DNA from: Flavobacteriales bacterium
Lineage (GTDB): Bacteria > Bacteroidota > Bacteroidia > Flavobacteriales_F > PHOS-HE28
Assembly (NCBI GenBank): GCA_016710965.1
Contig: JADJTW010000031.1
Location: 496,001 to 560,000, forward strand
Length of the DNA: 64,000 nucleotides
Reading direction: 5' to 3'
Shown here: positions 43,714 through 52,954 of the stretch, piece after piece
How positions within the stretch are numbered: position 1 is the first letter of the stretch
Layout: every line of letters begins with the position of its first letter
Notes under the pieces: generated by a model
What the model was told of the DNA's origin: nothing
Database searches by the model: none
What the model saw: the letters and a program-made list of their open reading frames with translations, nothing else
Made by a program: the position numbers and the translations under genes

Positions 43714-43982
43714 CAGGGCGGGAATCCACCCCATGCCCGGACCGCTGTCGCACGATGCGCTCAGATGCAGCGCCCGCTCCGTCGATGGAATTCCGCCCCA
43801 CGTCATTCGTTCTTCCCGACTGGGTGAAAGGACAGGGACGAGCACCTGCCAGGTGGCGTAGACTTGCCTCGAGGATCCGGCCGCATGCCACGAACTTGGG
43901 GCGAACACAACATTGCATACTTGTCTGCGGATGTCCTTCGTCCACCTCGACGATGGAATAAGGAGAAGATGAACACATTGGC
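43714..43982. other. Intergenic interval upstream of ccsBA
   Basis: About 270 bases with no credible gene. It probably carries the ccsBA promoter (an ATTGCATACTTG stretch near 43910-43922 is a weak candidate), followed by an AAGGAGAAG purine run at 43960-43968, a plausible ribosome-binding site 14 bases before the ATG. Confidence 0.4.
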
Positions 43983-46900
43983 ATGAAGCAGATAGCCGCG
44001 CGCATCCTCGGTCTCATCGCCCCAATGTTCAACACGCGGGCGGCCGGGCTGTACATCCTGCTCTTCGCCGCTTCCATCGCCGTGGGCACGTTCGTGGAGA
44101 ACGACTTCGGCACCAGCTCAGCGCAGCATGTGATCTACAAGTCCACCTGGTTCTCCACTCTGCTGGCGCTCTTCTGCATCACTATCGCCGTGAACGTGGT
44201 CCGGTTCAAGATGGTACGTCAGAAGAGGTGGGCACTGCTCACCTTCCACCTCTCCATGATCGTGATCCTCCTGGGCTCAGCAGTGACACGCTACACGGGT
44301 TTCGAGGGCATCATGCACATCCGCGAAGGCGGTTCGTCCAACACCATCCTCTCCGCCGAGACCTACCTGCAGTTCGAGGTGCACCAAGGCGAGCGGACCT
44401 ATCGCTTCGATGAGCCGGTGCTCTTCTCCACGCTCGGCGATAATGACTGGCGGGGTTCCTACCTCATCGGCAGCGACCTCATCGAGGTGGCGGTGAAGGA
44501 GTTCATCCCCAACCCCGTCCAACGGCTTGAGGAAAGCCCGATCGGTAAGCCCACGATCAAGATCGTGTTCGCCGGCATGGGCGGCCGGGAGGAGTATTTC
44601 CTGAGCCAGGGCGAAACGCGAAGCATCCGCAACGTGATGTTCAACTTCAGCGATCCGCCTCAAGCGGGTGCCGTGAACATCTCCTTCCGTGACAACGCCC
44701 TCTTCATCAAGTACGACCGCACGCTGGTGCAGACGGTGATGGCCACGCAAACCACCGACACATTGCCGCCTCGGGAGGACTACTACCCGCTGATGATGCG
44801 TTCCATGTACAATGACGGCACCAATGGCTTCGTCTTCGGCGACTTCAACCAGCAAGGCGTGGTGCGCCTCGCCTCCGATGGACCAAAAGTGAAGAACGAG
44901 AGCCTGACGGCGCTGCGTGTGGAAGTGAAGGTGAATGGCGCTGTACAAGAGCTCCTGGTATATGGTCAGAAGGGCGCGCAAGGCAGGCCGGCCATCGCTG
45001 CCGGGAAGGACCTGGACCTCGCGGTGGCCTATGGCTCTCGGGAAGTACCTCTCCCCTTCTCGCTGCACCTCTATGACTTCATCATGGAGCGCTATCCCGG
45101 CACCGACAGCCCCACTTCCTATGCCAGTGAAGTGCAACTGGTGGATGAGCGGGAGAACATCAAGGAGGACCACCGCATCTTCATGAACAACGTGCTCGAT
45201 CACGATGGCTACCGCTTCTTCCAATCCTCCTATGACCAGGACGAACTGGGCACCTACCTGAGCGTGAACCACGACTTCGCCGGCACCTGGGTCACCTACA
45301 TCGGATACATCCTGCTCACCTTGGGCCTGCTGCTCTCGATGTTCAGCAAGAAGAGCCGTTTCCAGAAGCTCGCCCAGAGCATCAAGGAAATGCGCCGCAC
45401 GAACACCACGGCGGTGGTGCTTTTTGCCTTGGCCTGCGCCCCCGCGACGCTCTCCGCGCAAAAGGTCATTGGCGCAGCCGAGAACTCGCATGTCGTAGCC
45501 CCCGAGCACGCCACGCTCTTCAGCCGGTTGATCGTGCAGGACCACAACGGCCGCATGAAGCCCATGCACACGCTTTCGCGCGAAGTGATGCGCAAGGTGT
45601 ACCGCAAGGAGAGCATCAACGGCCTTAACGCGGATCAGGTACTGCTGGGCATGTTCGTGAACAGTGGTGAATGGCTGGATGTGCCCTTGGTGAAACTCGG
45701 CGAGCATCCGGAGATCCACCGCCTGCTCGAGGTGGAAGGCCCCCTCGCGGCTTACGAGGACTTCTTCGATGAGAACGGCGACTATATCCTGCATGATGAG
45801 ATGCGCCGCGTGAACGCGCTGAAGCCCATCGATCGCGGCGTGTTCGAGAAGGACCTGTTGAAGGTGGATGAGCGCGTGAACATCATCCACATGATGCTCG
45901 GCGGCGGCCTGCTGAAGATCATACCTGTGCCCGGTGACCCCAACAACACTTGGGCAAGCGTGAACGCCGATGGCGGTGGGCACATGCATGCCAACGACCC
46001 GGTGGCCGAGCGCTTCTTCGCGGCTTACGTGCCGGCCTTGCAGGAGGCCATGCACAGCAACGATTATGCGTTGCCGAACAAACTCCTGAAGGAACTGAGC
46101 AGCTACCAGCAGCTGGCAGGCGCGGCGGTGATGCCTTCAGAAGCCAAAGTGGACGCTGAGATCTTCCTGAACGAGTTGAACGTCTTCAACCGCCTGGCGC
46201 TTTACTACGCCGTGCTCGGCATGGCCTTCCTCTTCTTCCTCTTCTTCTCCGTCTTCAAGCCAACCATGGACCTGCGCAAGGTGCAGAAGGTCCTGCTTGT
46301 GCTCTTGCTGACCGGCTTCGTCCTGCACACCCTCGGGCTGGGCCTGCGTTGGTACGTTTCCGGTCGGGCTCCGTGGAGCAATGGCTACGAATCCATGATC
46401 TACATCGCATGGACCACCGTGCTGGCAGGGATCCTCTTCAGTCGCAAGTCATTCGGCGGGTCGGCAGCGACCATGGTACTATCAGCTACTGTGCTGCTCG
46501 TGGCGATGTTGAGCTATCTCGACCCGGAGATCACCCCGCTGGTGCCGGTGCTCCGCTCCTACTGGCTCACCATCCACGTTTCCATGGAAGCAGGCAGCTA
46601 TGGCTTCCTCATGCTCGGTGCCGTGATCGGGTTGATCAACCTGATCCTGATGATCTTCCTCTCCAAGAACAACGAACGGCGCATCCACCGCATCGTGAAG
46701 GAGATGTCCTACCTGAGCGAGATGACCTTGATCGGCGGGCTCACGATGATCAGCATCGGCACCTACCTCGGCGGTGTGTGGGCGAATGAATCGTGGGGTC
46801 GTTATTGGGGTTGGGACGCGAAGGAGACCTGGGCGTTGGTGACGATCCTGGTCTACGCCTTCATCCTGCACATGCGCATCATCCCGAAGATGCAAGGCCT

Positions 46901-47108
46901 CTTCACCTACAATGTCACGTCCCTGTTCGGCCTCGCTACCGTGATCATGACCTACTACGGCGTGAACTACTACCTCAGCGGCCTGCACTCCTACGCCGCC
47001 GGTGATCCGGTGCCGGTACCGCAGTGGGTGTACATCGGGGTGGCAGTGCTGGTCAGCATCAGCGTGCTGGCCTACATCCGCAAGCGGAAGTACGGGCTGT
47101 TCAAGTAA
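43983..47108 (+). CDS. Cytochrome c biogenesis protein CcsBA (ResB-CcsA fusion)
   Basis: A 1041-residue fusion of System II cytochrome c synthetase. The ResB-like half has three helices in the first 105 residues, a large periplasmic part (about 105-435) and a fourth helix (WVTYIGYILLTLGLLLSMF). After a middle periplasmic domain (about 500-735), the CcsA half has about eight helices with ligand histidines (GFVLHTLGLGLRWY, WLTIHVSMEAG, FILHMRI) and the WWD-type motif NESWGRYWGWDAKETW. It exports haem and attaches it to CxxCH motifs. Its place near a cytochrome gene array is functionally apt. It is followed by chaN-like at 34 bases. Confidence 0.93.
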   Translation: MKQIAARILGLIAPMFNTRAAGLYILLFAASIAVGTFVENDFGTSSAQHVIYKSTWFSTLLALFCITIAVNVVRFKMVRQKRWALLTFHLSMIVILLGSAVTRYTGFEGIMHIREGGSSNTILSAETYLQFEVHQGERTYRFDEPVLFSTLGDNDWRGSYLIGSDLIEVAVKEFIPNPVQRLEESPIGKPTIKIVFAGMGGREEYFLSQGETRSIRNVMFNFSDPPQAGAVNISFRDNALFIKYDRTLVQTVMATQTTDTLPPREDYYPLMMRSMYNDGTNGFVFGDFNQQGVVRLASDGPKVKNESLTALRVEVKVNGAVQELLVYGQKGAQGRPAIAAGKDLDLAVAYGSREVPLPFSLHLYDFIMERYPGTDSPTSYASEVQLVDERENIKEDHRIFMNNVLDHDGYRFFQSSYDQDELGTYLSVNHDFAGTWVTYIGYILLTLGLLLSMFSKKSRFQKLAQSIKEMRRTNTTAVVLFALACAPATLSAQKVIGAAENSHVVAPEHATLFSRLIVQDHNGRMKPMHTLSREVMRKVYRKESINGLNADQVLLGMFVNSGEWLDVPLVKLGEHPEIHRLLEVEGPLAAYEDFFDENGDYILHDEMRRVNALKPIDRGVFEKDLLKVDERVNIIHMMLGGGLLKIIPVPGDPNNTWASVNADGGGHMHANDPVAERFFAAYVPALQEAMHSNDYALPNKLLKELSSYQQLAGAAVMPSEAKVDAEIFLNELNVFNRLALYYAVLGMAFLFFLFFSVFKPTMDLRKVQKVLLVLLLTGFVLHTLGLGLRWYVSGRAPWSNGYESMIYIAWTTVLAGILFSRKSFGGSAATMVLSATVLLVAMLSYLDPEITPLVPVLRSYWLTIHVSMEAGSYGFLMLGAVIGLINLILMIFLSKNNERRIHRIVKEMSYLSEMTLIGGLTMISIGTYLGGVWANESWGRYWGWDAKETWALVTILVYAFILHMRIIPKMQGLFTYNVTSLFGLATVIMTYYGVNYYLSGLHSYAAGDPVPVPQWVYIGVAVLVSISVLAYIRKRKYGLFK

Positions 47109-47141
47109 CAACGATCGCCCACAAGGACATACGATCCGATC

Positions 47142-47996
47142 ATGCGCCGATACATCGTCTTCGTCCTTTCCATCGCGCTATGCATTGGCGCCATTGCCCA
47201 AGTGCGGCCCGCGTACATGCTCTTCAACGCGAAGGGAAAGAAGATCTCTTATACCAATATGCTGCGCACCGTGCGGGATGGCGATATCATCCTCTTCGGC
47301 GAGGAACACGATGACCCCATTGCGCATTGGCTGCAACTGCTGGTGGCGCAGGACCTCGTTGCACAAGGGCCCTTGATCATGGGCGCCGAGATGATAGAGG
47401 CCGACGATCAGGCAGTGCTCGATCGCTACTTGCGCGGCGAGATCGATCAGGCGGGATTCGACACACTGGCGCGCCTTTGGAAGAACCACCCCACCGATTA
47501 CGCACCGCTCGTTGACCTTGCGAAAGAGAAACAGCTCCCGTTCGTTGCCTGCAACGTGCCCCGCCGCTACGCACGCGCAGTGAGCAAGGGCGGGTTCGCG
47601 GCACTCGATACCGTGCCGGTGAACGAACGTGCGTGGATCGCGCCCTTGCCCATCGCATTCGACCCGACGCTACCTGGATATGTGAAGATGCTGACGCTGA
47701 TGGGCGATCACGCTAGTCCCGAAATGGCCATGGCACAGGCGCTGAAGGATGCCACCATGGCCCACTTCATCGCGAAATACGCAGTGAAGGGAACCCGCTT
47801 CCTGCACTTCAACGGCAGCTTCCATTCCGACTTCCATGAAGGCATCGGCTGGTATTTGGATCGCGCCCGGCCCGAAATGTCAAGGGTCACCATCGCTACA
47901 GTAACACAGGAACGAGTAGATCGGCTTGAACCGGAACACCTTGGCCAGGCGGACATCATCATCTGCGTTGATACGGCCATTCCCGGCACCCATTGA
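47142..47996 (+). CDS. ChaN-like haem-binding family protein
   Basis: A 284-residue exported protein with signal peptide (MRRYIVFVLSIALCIGAIAQ). It belongs to the ChaN/Cofac_haem_bdg family: DGDIILFGEEHDDPIAHWLQL near residue 50, the LIMGAEMIEADDQAVLDRYL segment and FLHFNGSFHSDFHEGIGWYL near 230. ChaN of Campylobacter binds two haems and is linked to iron uptake; other members are of unknown activity. It lies immediately after ccsBA, suggesting a haem-handling unit. Confidence 0.88.
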   Translation: MRRYIVFVLSIALCIGAIAQVRPAYMLFNAKGKKISYTNMLRTVRDGDIILFGEEHDDPIAHWLQLLVAQDLVAQGPLIMGAEMIEADDQAVLDRYLRGEIDQAGFDTLARLWKNHPTDYAPLVDLAKEKQLPFVACNVPRRYARAVSKGGFAALDTVPVNERAWIAPLPIAFDPTLPGYVKMLTLMGDHASPEMAMAQALKDATMAHFIAKYAVKGTRFLHFNGSFHSDFHEGIGWYLDRARPEMSRVTIATVTQERVDRLEPEHLGQADIIICVDTAIPGTH

Positions 47997-48065
47997 GACC
48001 GGGCATTCACTGTTGAATCAGCAGGCCATATGAACGGACGCGAGCTCCCATTGTACCGAAACCAC

Positions 48066-48073
48066 CACCTTTG
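48066..48073 (+). promoter_or_regulatory. Putative -7 box (CACCTTTG) for the metal-efflux genes
   Basis: CACCTTTG matches TAnnTTTG except at the first base and ends 6 bases before a GTG start at 48080. Confidence 0.3.
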
Positions 48074-48079
48074 CGGCCG

Positions 48080-48460
48080 GTGAAGCGTGCCATATCCATA
48101 ACCGTCATCTGCTCGATGCTCGTCTTCGGCACCGAGCTGCGACAGTTGCTGCGCGTTCCTGAGCTGATCGGCCATTTCCTGGACCACCGCTCCGAGGAGC
48201 CAGACATGTCCCTGGCCGACTTCCTATGGATGCACTACTGCATGGAACAGGTGCATGACCATGATTTCCATGAGGACGAAAAGCTCCCATTCCGCTCGCA
48301 CGATAATGTCCCTGCGCTCATCGTCCTGACCGATGTAGTGCCTGTTGAGAACGGGGAGCAGCTGATACCACCGTCCGCAGCTGCCCCGGTATTCCCAGTC
48401 GCCGACCACGGCGTTCTTGTCGGTGAGCGTGCCGCCGTATGGCAGCCGCCGCGCGCCTGA
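48080..48460 (+). CDS. Exported His-rich protein of the metal-efflux locus
   Basis: A 126-residue protein with an N-terminal hydrophobic segment (RAISITVICSMLVFG). The middle contains HYCMEQVHDHDFHEDEKLPFRSHD, a dense His/Asp/Glu cluster suited to metal binding. I recall small proteins of this type just before CzcA-family pumps in Bacteroidota, opening with ELxQLLKxPxL and carrying LPFKSHD. It starts with GTG, or possibly TTG three codons earlier. A metallochaperone or sensor role is inference. Confidence 0.65.
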   Translation: MKRAISITVICSMLVFGTELRQLLRVPELIGHFLDHRSEEPDMSLADFLWMHYCMEQVHDHDFHEDEKLPFRSHDNVPALIVLTDVVPVENGEQLIPPSAAAPVFPVADHGVLVGERAAVWQPPRA

Positions 48461-48566
48461 CACCTCGCTTGCCACGGTCCAGTTGATCCGGACCACGGCG
48501 CATCTGCGCCTGGGGCTTGTGGTGCTTCCGGTCCTTCCCTTCTTCTCGATCAATCGCTGAACGACA

Positions 48567-51500
48567 ATGCTCGATCGCATCATCTCCTATTCCATACGCA
48601 ACAAGCTCATTGTCGGGCTTCTCGTGCTGGGCCTCATCGGCTGGGGCGCCTACAACGTCACCCAGTTGCCCATCGATGCCGTGCCCGACATCACCAACAA
48701 CCAGGTGCAGGTGATCACGGTGAGCCCGGCGCTCGGTGCCGGTGACATTGAACGCCTGATCACCTTCCCCATTGAACAAGCTACGCGCAATGTGCCCGGG
48801 ATCATCGAGCAGCGCAGCTTCAGCCGATTCGGGCTCAGCGTGGTCACCATTGTTTTCGACGATGCGACGGATGTGTACTGGGCCCGCCAGCAGGTAACCG
48901 AACGCCTCGCACAACTAACGATCCCTGAAAAGCTGGGCAAACCAGAGCTCGGACCCGTCTCGAGCGGCCTTGGTGAAATATTCCAGTATGTCGTTAAGGC
49001 CAAGCCCGGCTACGAGGGCAGGTACGACGCCATGGCCTTGCGCACCATCCAGGACTGGATCGTGCGGCGACAATTGCTCGGCACCGAAGGCGTAGCCGAT
49101 GTCAGCAGCTTCGGCGGCTTGCTGAAGCAGTACGAGATCGCCGTGGACCCCGAGCGCTTGGGGGCCATGGGCATCACCATAGCCGATGTGTTCGAGGCCG
49201 TGGCACGGAACAACGCCAACACCGGCGGGGCCTATATCGAGAAGGGGCCCACCCTGCTCTTCGTTCGCACCGAAGGGCTGATCACCGACATGGATGCCAT
49301 ACGCACCATCCAGGTGAAGGTGCTACCCGACCATACACCCGTGTTGTTGCGCGATGTGGCCGAAGTGCGCATCGGTACCGCCACGCGCTACGGTGCCCTC
49401 ACTTACAATGACGAGGGCGAAGCCGCTGGCGCGGTGGTGATGATGCTGAAGGGGGCCAACTCCAGCGCTGTCATTGGAAAGGTGAAGGAGCGCATCGCCC
49501 TGATCGAGAAGACACTGCCCGAAGGTGTAACGATCGAGCCCTTCCTCGATCGGACCAAGATGGTGAACAACGCCATCCGCACGGTGCAGACCAATTTGAT
49601 GGAGGGCGCGCTGATCGTTGTGCTGATACTGGTCTTCTTCCTGGCCAACCTGCGCGCAGGCCTAGTGGTGGCATCCGTGATCCCGCTCTCCATGCTCTTC
49701 GCTGTGATCATGATGAACCTCTTCGGCGTGAGCGGCAACCTGATGAGCCTAGGCGCCCTGGACTTCGGGTTGATCGTAGACGGAGCGGTGATCATCGTCG
49801 AAGCGGTCCTGCATCGAATGCACCACTCCCATGATCGAAGCGGCGCGCAAAAGATCGATCAATTGCACATGGACCAAGCTGTAGGTTCCGCTGCGAGCCG
49901 CATGATGAACTCTGCCATGTTCGGGCAAGTGATCATCCTCATCGTGTACCTGCCGATCCTTTCGCTCCAGGGGATCGAAGGCAAGATGTTCAAGCCCATG
50001 GCACAAACGGTGGCCTTTGCCGTGCTCGGCGCCGCGATCCTCTCGCTCACCTACGTGCCCATGGTGAGCGCGCTATTCCTGAGCAAACGCCTGAACCCAC
50101 CGACAACGTGGACGGACCGAATGATGGAGCGCCTGGGCGCGCTCTACAATACCTGGCTCAATAAAGCCATCCTCCGTCCCATGCGCTTGGTGGTCGCGGC
50201 CATCGTGTTGCTCGTAGTGTCAGGAGGGATCCTAGCGGCCATGGGCGGCGAGTTCATTCCCGAACTGGAGGAAGGCGACTTCGCGGTGGATACCCGCTTG
50301 CTCACGGGCAGCTCGCTCACGAATACCGTGGAGACGTGCGGAAAAGCAGCCGGCCTCTTGATCGCGAGCTACCCCGAAGTGGAGAAGGTGGTGGCCAAGA
50401 TCGGAAGCGGTGAGATCCCCACCGACCCCATGCCCATCGAAGCCGCTGACATGATGGTGATCCTCAAACCCAAGAAGGAATGGACGAGCGCGAAGACCTT
50501 CGATGATCTCGCCGAGAAGATGGGTGCCACGCTCAGCGCTCTGCCGGGTGTCACTTTCGGATTCCAATACCCTGTTCAAATGAGATTCAACGAACTCATG
50601 ACCGGCGCACGCCAGGATGTGGTGTGCAAGATCTACGGCGAGGACCTCGACACCCTCGCAGCCTACGCCCACAAGCTCGGAGAGCTGGTCAATTCCGTGC
50701 AAGGAGCGAAGGACCTCTACGTGGAAAGCGTCGGCGGCCTGCCGCAGATCGTTGTCAGGCATGATCGTGCGGCACTTGCCCGCTACGGCTTGGATGTGGA
50801 GGCAGTGAACGATGTGGTACGCACCGCCTTCGCCGGCAGCGTGGCTGGACAAGTCTTCGAAGGCGAACGCCGCTTCGACCTGGTGGTGCGCGCACGGGCG
50901 CAAAGTCGTACCGACCTCGCCGACGTGCAACGCCTGCTGGTACCTACGCCGACCGGAAAACCGGTGCCGCTCTCTTTACTGGCCAGCGTGCTCGTGGAGG
51001 ATGGGCCCAACCAGGTGCAACGCGAGGATGCCAAGCGCCGCATCACCGTGGGCTTCAACGTGCGTGGCCGCGATGTGCAGACCATCGTTGAGGAACTGCA
51101 AGCGAAGGTGGATGCCCAGCTGGATCTGCCCGCAGGGTACTACACCACCTATGGCGGGGCCTTCGAGAATCTGGTGGAGGCCAAGAAGCGGCTGAGCGTA
51201 GTGGTTCCGTTGGCACTGTTGCTGATCCTGCTGCTGCTCTATTTCGCCTTCGCCTCCTTGAAGTTGAGCCTGCTCGTCTTCAGCGCCGTCCCTCTTTCTG
51301 CAATCGGCGGGGTATTCGCCCTATGGGGGCGCGACATGCCCTTCAGCATCTCGGCCGGGGTGGGTTTCATCGCGCTCTTCGGGGTGGCGGTGCTCAACGG
51401 CATCGTTCTCATCAGTGAGTTCGAGCATCTGCTGAAGAACGGATTGAAGGACGTAGCCGAGCGTATCCGCCAGGGCACGGCAACACGCTTGCGCCCGGTG

Positions 51501-52940
51501 CTGATGACCGCGAGCGTGGCGTCGCTGGGCTTCCTGCCGATGGCCTTGAGCAACGGAGCTGGTGCCGAAGTGCAACGCCCATTGGCCACGGTGGTCATCG
51601 GCGGACTGCTCACAGCCACGCTGCTCACCCTATTCGTGCTGCCAGCGCTTTACATGCTCGCGTATCGCAAGCCGTCGAACGGAAAGCCCAAGGGTGCCGG
51701 GCCGGTTGCCGTAGCAGGAATGATCCTCGCCTTGATGGGGCTGCCATTCGCATCGAGCGCACAGCTACCCGCCGTAACCATAACGCTGGAGCAGGCCGTG
51801 GACAGCGCCATGCGGAACAACCTCTACTTGAAGAGCGCTGCATTTCGCAGCGAAGCGGAGGAACAACTGGTCGGCACCGCATGGGACCTGCCGCGCACGA
51901 ACGTGGACTACGAATACGGCCAGATCAACACCAATGTGAACGATGACCGCATCAGCCTCACGCAGAGCATCGCCTTCCCCACCGTTTACACCCGGCGGCG
52001 CCAGATGTTGAAGCACAACGCTGCCGGGGTGCGATGGGAGCAGGTGCTGCGCGAGCGCGAGGTCCGTACGCAAGTGAAGCAGGCCTACCACGATGTGCTG
52101 GTACTATCGGAGCAATTGCGCTTGTTGAAGCAGGCCGATAGCATCTATTCCGCCGCCACCATCGGCGAAGAGCAACGCTTCGACCTCGGCGCCAGCAACG
52201 TGTTGCAGCGGGCCACCGCTCGCACGCAAAGCATGCTCATGCGGGCCCGCTCGCAGCAGGTCAGCGCCGATCTGGAACAAACCCGTACGCGCCTGGCGCA
52301 GCTCCTGAACACAACAGCGATACTTCAACCGGCTCCCATGCCGATGAAGATCACTGCTGATGCGATACCAGGCGAAGAGGGCGTATTGCAACATCCGCTG
52401 GTGCTCGCAGCGAACGAACAAGAGGCCGCAGCCGAGGCCCGTTGGCGCATGGAGCGCTGTACCCTGCTGCCCGAACTCACCTTCGGTGTGGCATCCATGA
52501 CACTGGACCGGTCGCCCGCAGTGGACGATGCAACTACGATCTACGGCCGCAGCGACCGCTTCACGGCAGTACGCGCCGGCGTCTCGATCCCGCTCTTCTT
52601 CGGGGCGCAGAATGCGCGCAACAAGGCCGCGCGCATCAGTACCGAGCGCGCCTCGAATGAAACGGAAGCATTGGCGCAAGAGGTGCGGACGCAATTGCAA
52701 CAAGCGCAGCAACGCTATGCGGCGCAACTTGCACGTGTGGAGGCCTTCGAGCAAGGTGCAACGCAAGAAGCGGAACAACTGCGCCGCTCAGCCGAAGAAG
52801 CCTATGCCAGTGGCCAGATAGACCGGCTCCAATGGAGCCTTTTGACCGGGCAAGCGATCACCCTTTCCATGGAATACCTCGATGCCTTGCGCGCGCTCGG
52901 GCGGGCGGCCATCGAACTCGATGCCTTCAACCAACGATAA
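48567..52940 (+). CDS. CzcA-family heavy-metal RND pump fused to a TolC-like outer-membrane factor
   Basis: A 1457-residue fusion. Residues 1-1035 are an RND inner-membrane pump (12 helices and two periplasmic loops). LDFGLIVDGAVIIVEA near residue 400 carries the DFG-x3-DGA-x3-VE signature linked to divalent-metal export (Zn, Co, Cd, Ni) rather than Cu/Ag. From about residue 1052 there is a signal-peptide-like stretch (MILALMGLPFASSAQ), then a TolC/CusC-type outer-membrane efflux domain with long helices to the end. Fusions of this kind occur in Bacteroidota. Cleavage at the internal signal could release the outer-membrane part. The adaptor gene follows after 14 bases. Confidence 0.92.
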   Translation: MLDRIISYSIRNKLIVGLLVLGLIGWGAYNVTQLPIDAVPDITNNQVQVITVSPALGAGDIERLITFPIEQATRNVPGIIEQRSFSRFGLSVVTIVFDDATDVYWARQQVTERLAQLTIPEKLGKPELGPVSSGLGEIFQYVVKAKPGYEGRYDAMALRTIQDWIVRRQLLGTEGVADVSSFGGLLKQYEIAVDPERLGAMGITIADVFEAVARNNANTGGAYIEKGPTLLFVRTEGLITDMDAIRTIQVKVLPDHTPVLLRDVAEVRIGTATRYGALTYNDEGEAAGAVVMMLKGANSSAVIGKVKERIALIEKTLPEGVTIEPFLDRTKMVNNAIRTVQTNLMEGALIVVLILVFFLANLRAGLVVASVIPLSMLFAVIMMNLFGVSGNLMSLGALDFGLIVDGAVIIVEAVLHRMHHSHDRSGAQKIDQLHMDQAVGSAASRMMNSAMFGQVIILIVYLPILSLQGIEGKMFKPMAQTVAFAVLGAAILSLTYVPMVSALFLSKRLNPPTTWTDRMMERLGALYNTWLNKAILRPMRLVVAAIVLLVVSGGILAAMGGEFIPELEEGDFAVDTRLLTGSSLTNTVETCGKAAGLLIASYPEVEKVVAKIGSGEIPTDPMPIEAADMMVILKPKKEWTSAKTFDDLAEKMGATLSALPGVTFGFQYPVQMRFNELMTGARQDVVCKIYGEDLDTLAAYAHKLGELVNSVQGAKDLYVESVGGLPQIVVRHDRAALARYGLDVEAVNDVVRTAFAGSVAGQVFEGERRFDLVVRARAQSRTDLADVQRLLVPTPTGKPVPLSLLASVLVEDGPNQVQREDAKRRITVGFNVRGRDVQTIVEELQAKVDAQLDLPAGYYTTYGGAFENLVEAKKRLSVVVPLALLLILLLLYFAFASLKLSLLVFSAVPLSAIGGVFALWGRDMPFSISAGVGFIALFGVAVLNGIVLISEFEHLLKNGLKDVAERIRQGTATRLRPVLMTASVASLGFLPMALSNGAGAEVQRPLATVVIGGLLTATLLTLFVLPALYMLAYRKPSNGKPKGAGPVAVAGMILALMGLPFASSAQLPAVTITLEQAVDSAMRNNLYLKSAAFRSEAEEQLVGTAWDLPRTNVDYEYGQINTNVNDDRISLTQSIAFPTVYTRRRQMLKHNAAGVRWEQVLREREVRTQVKQAYHDVLVLSEQLRLLKQADSIYSAATIGEEQRFDLGASNVLQRATARTQSMLMRARSQQVSADLEQTRTRLAQLLNTTAILQPAPMPMKITADAIPGEEGVLQHPLVLAANEQEAAAEARWRMERCTLLPELTFGVASMTLDRSPAVDDATTIYGRSDRFTAVRAGVSIPLFFGAQNARNKAARISTERASNETEALAQEVRTQLQQAQQRYAAQLARVEAFEQGATQEAEQLRRSAEEAYASGQIDRLQWSLLTGQAITLSMEYLDALRALGRAAIELDAFNQR

Positions 52941-52954
52941 CACCCTCGCACACC

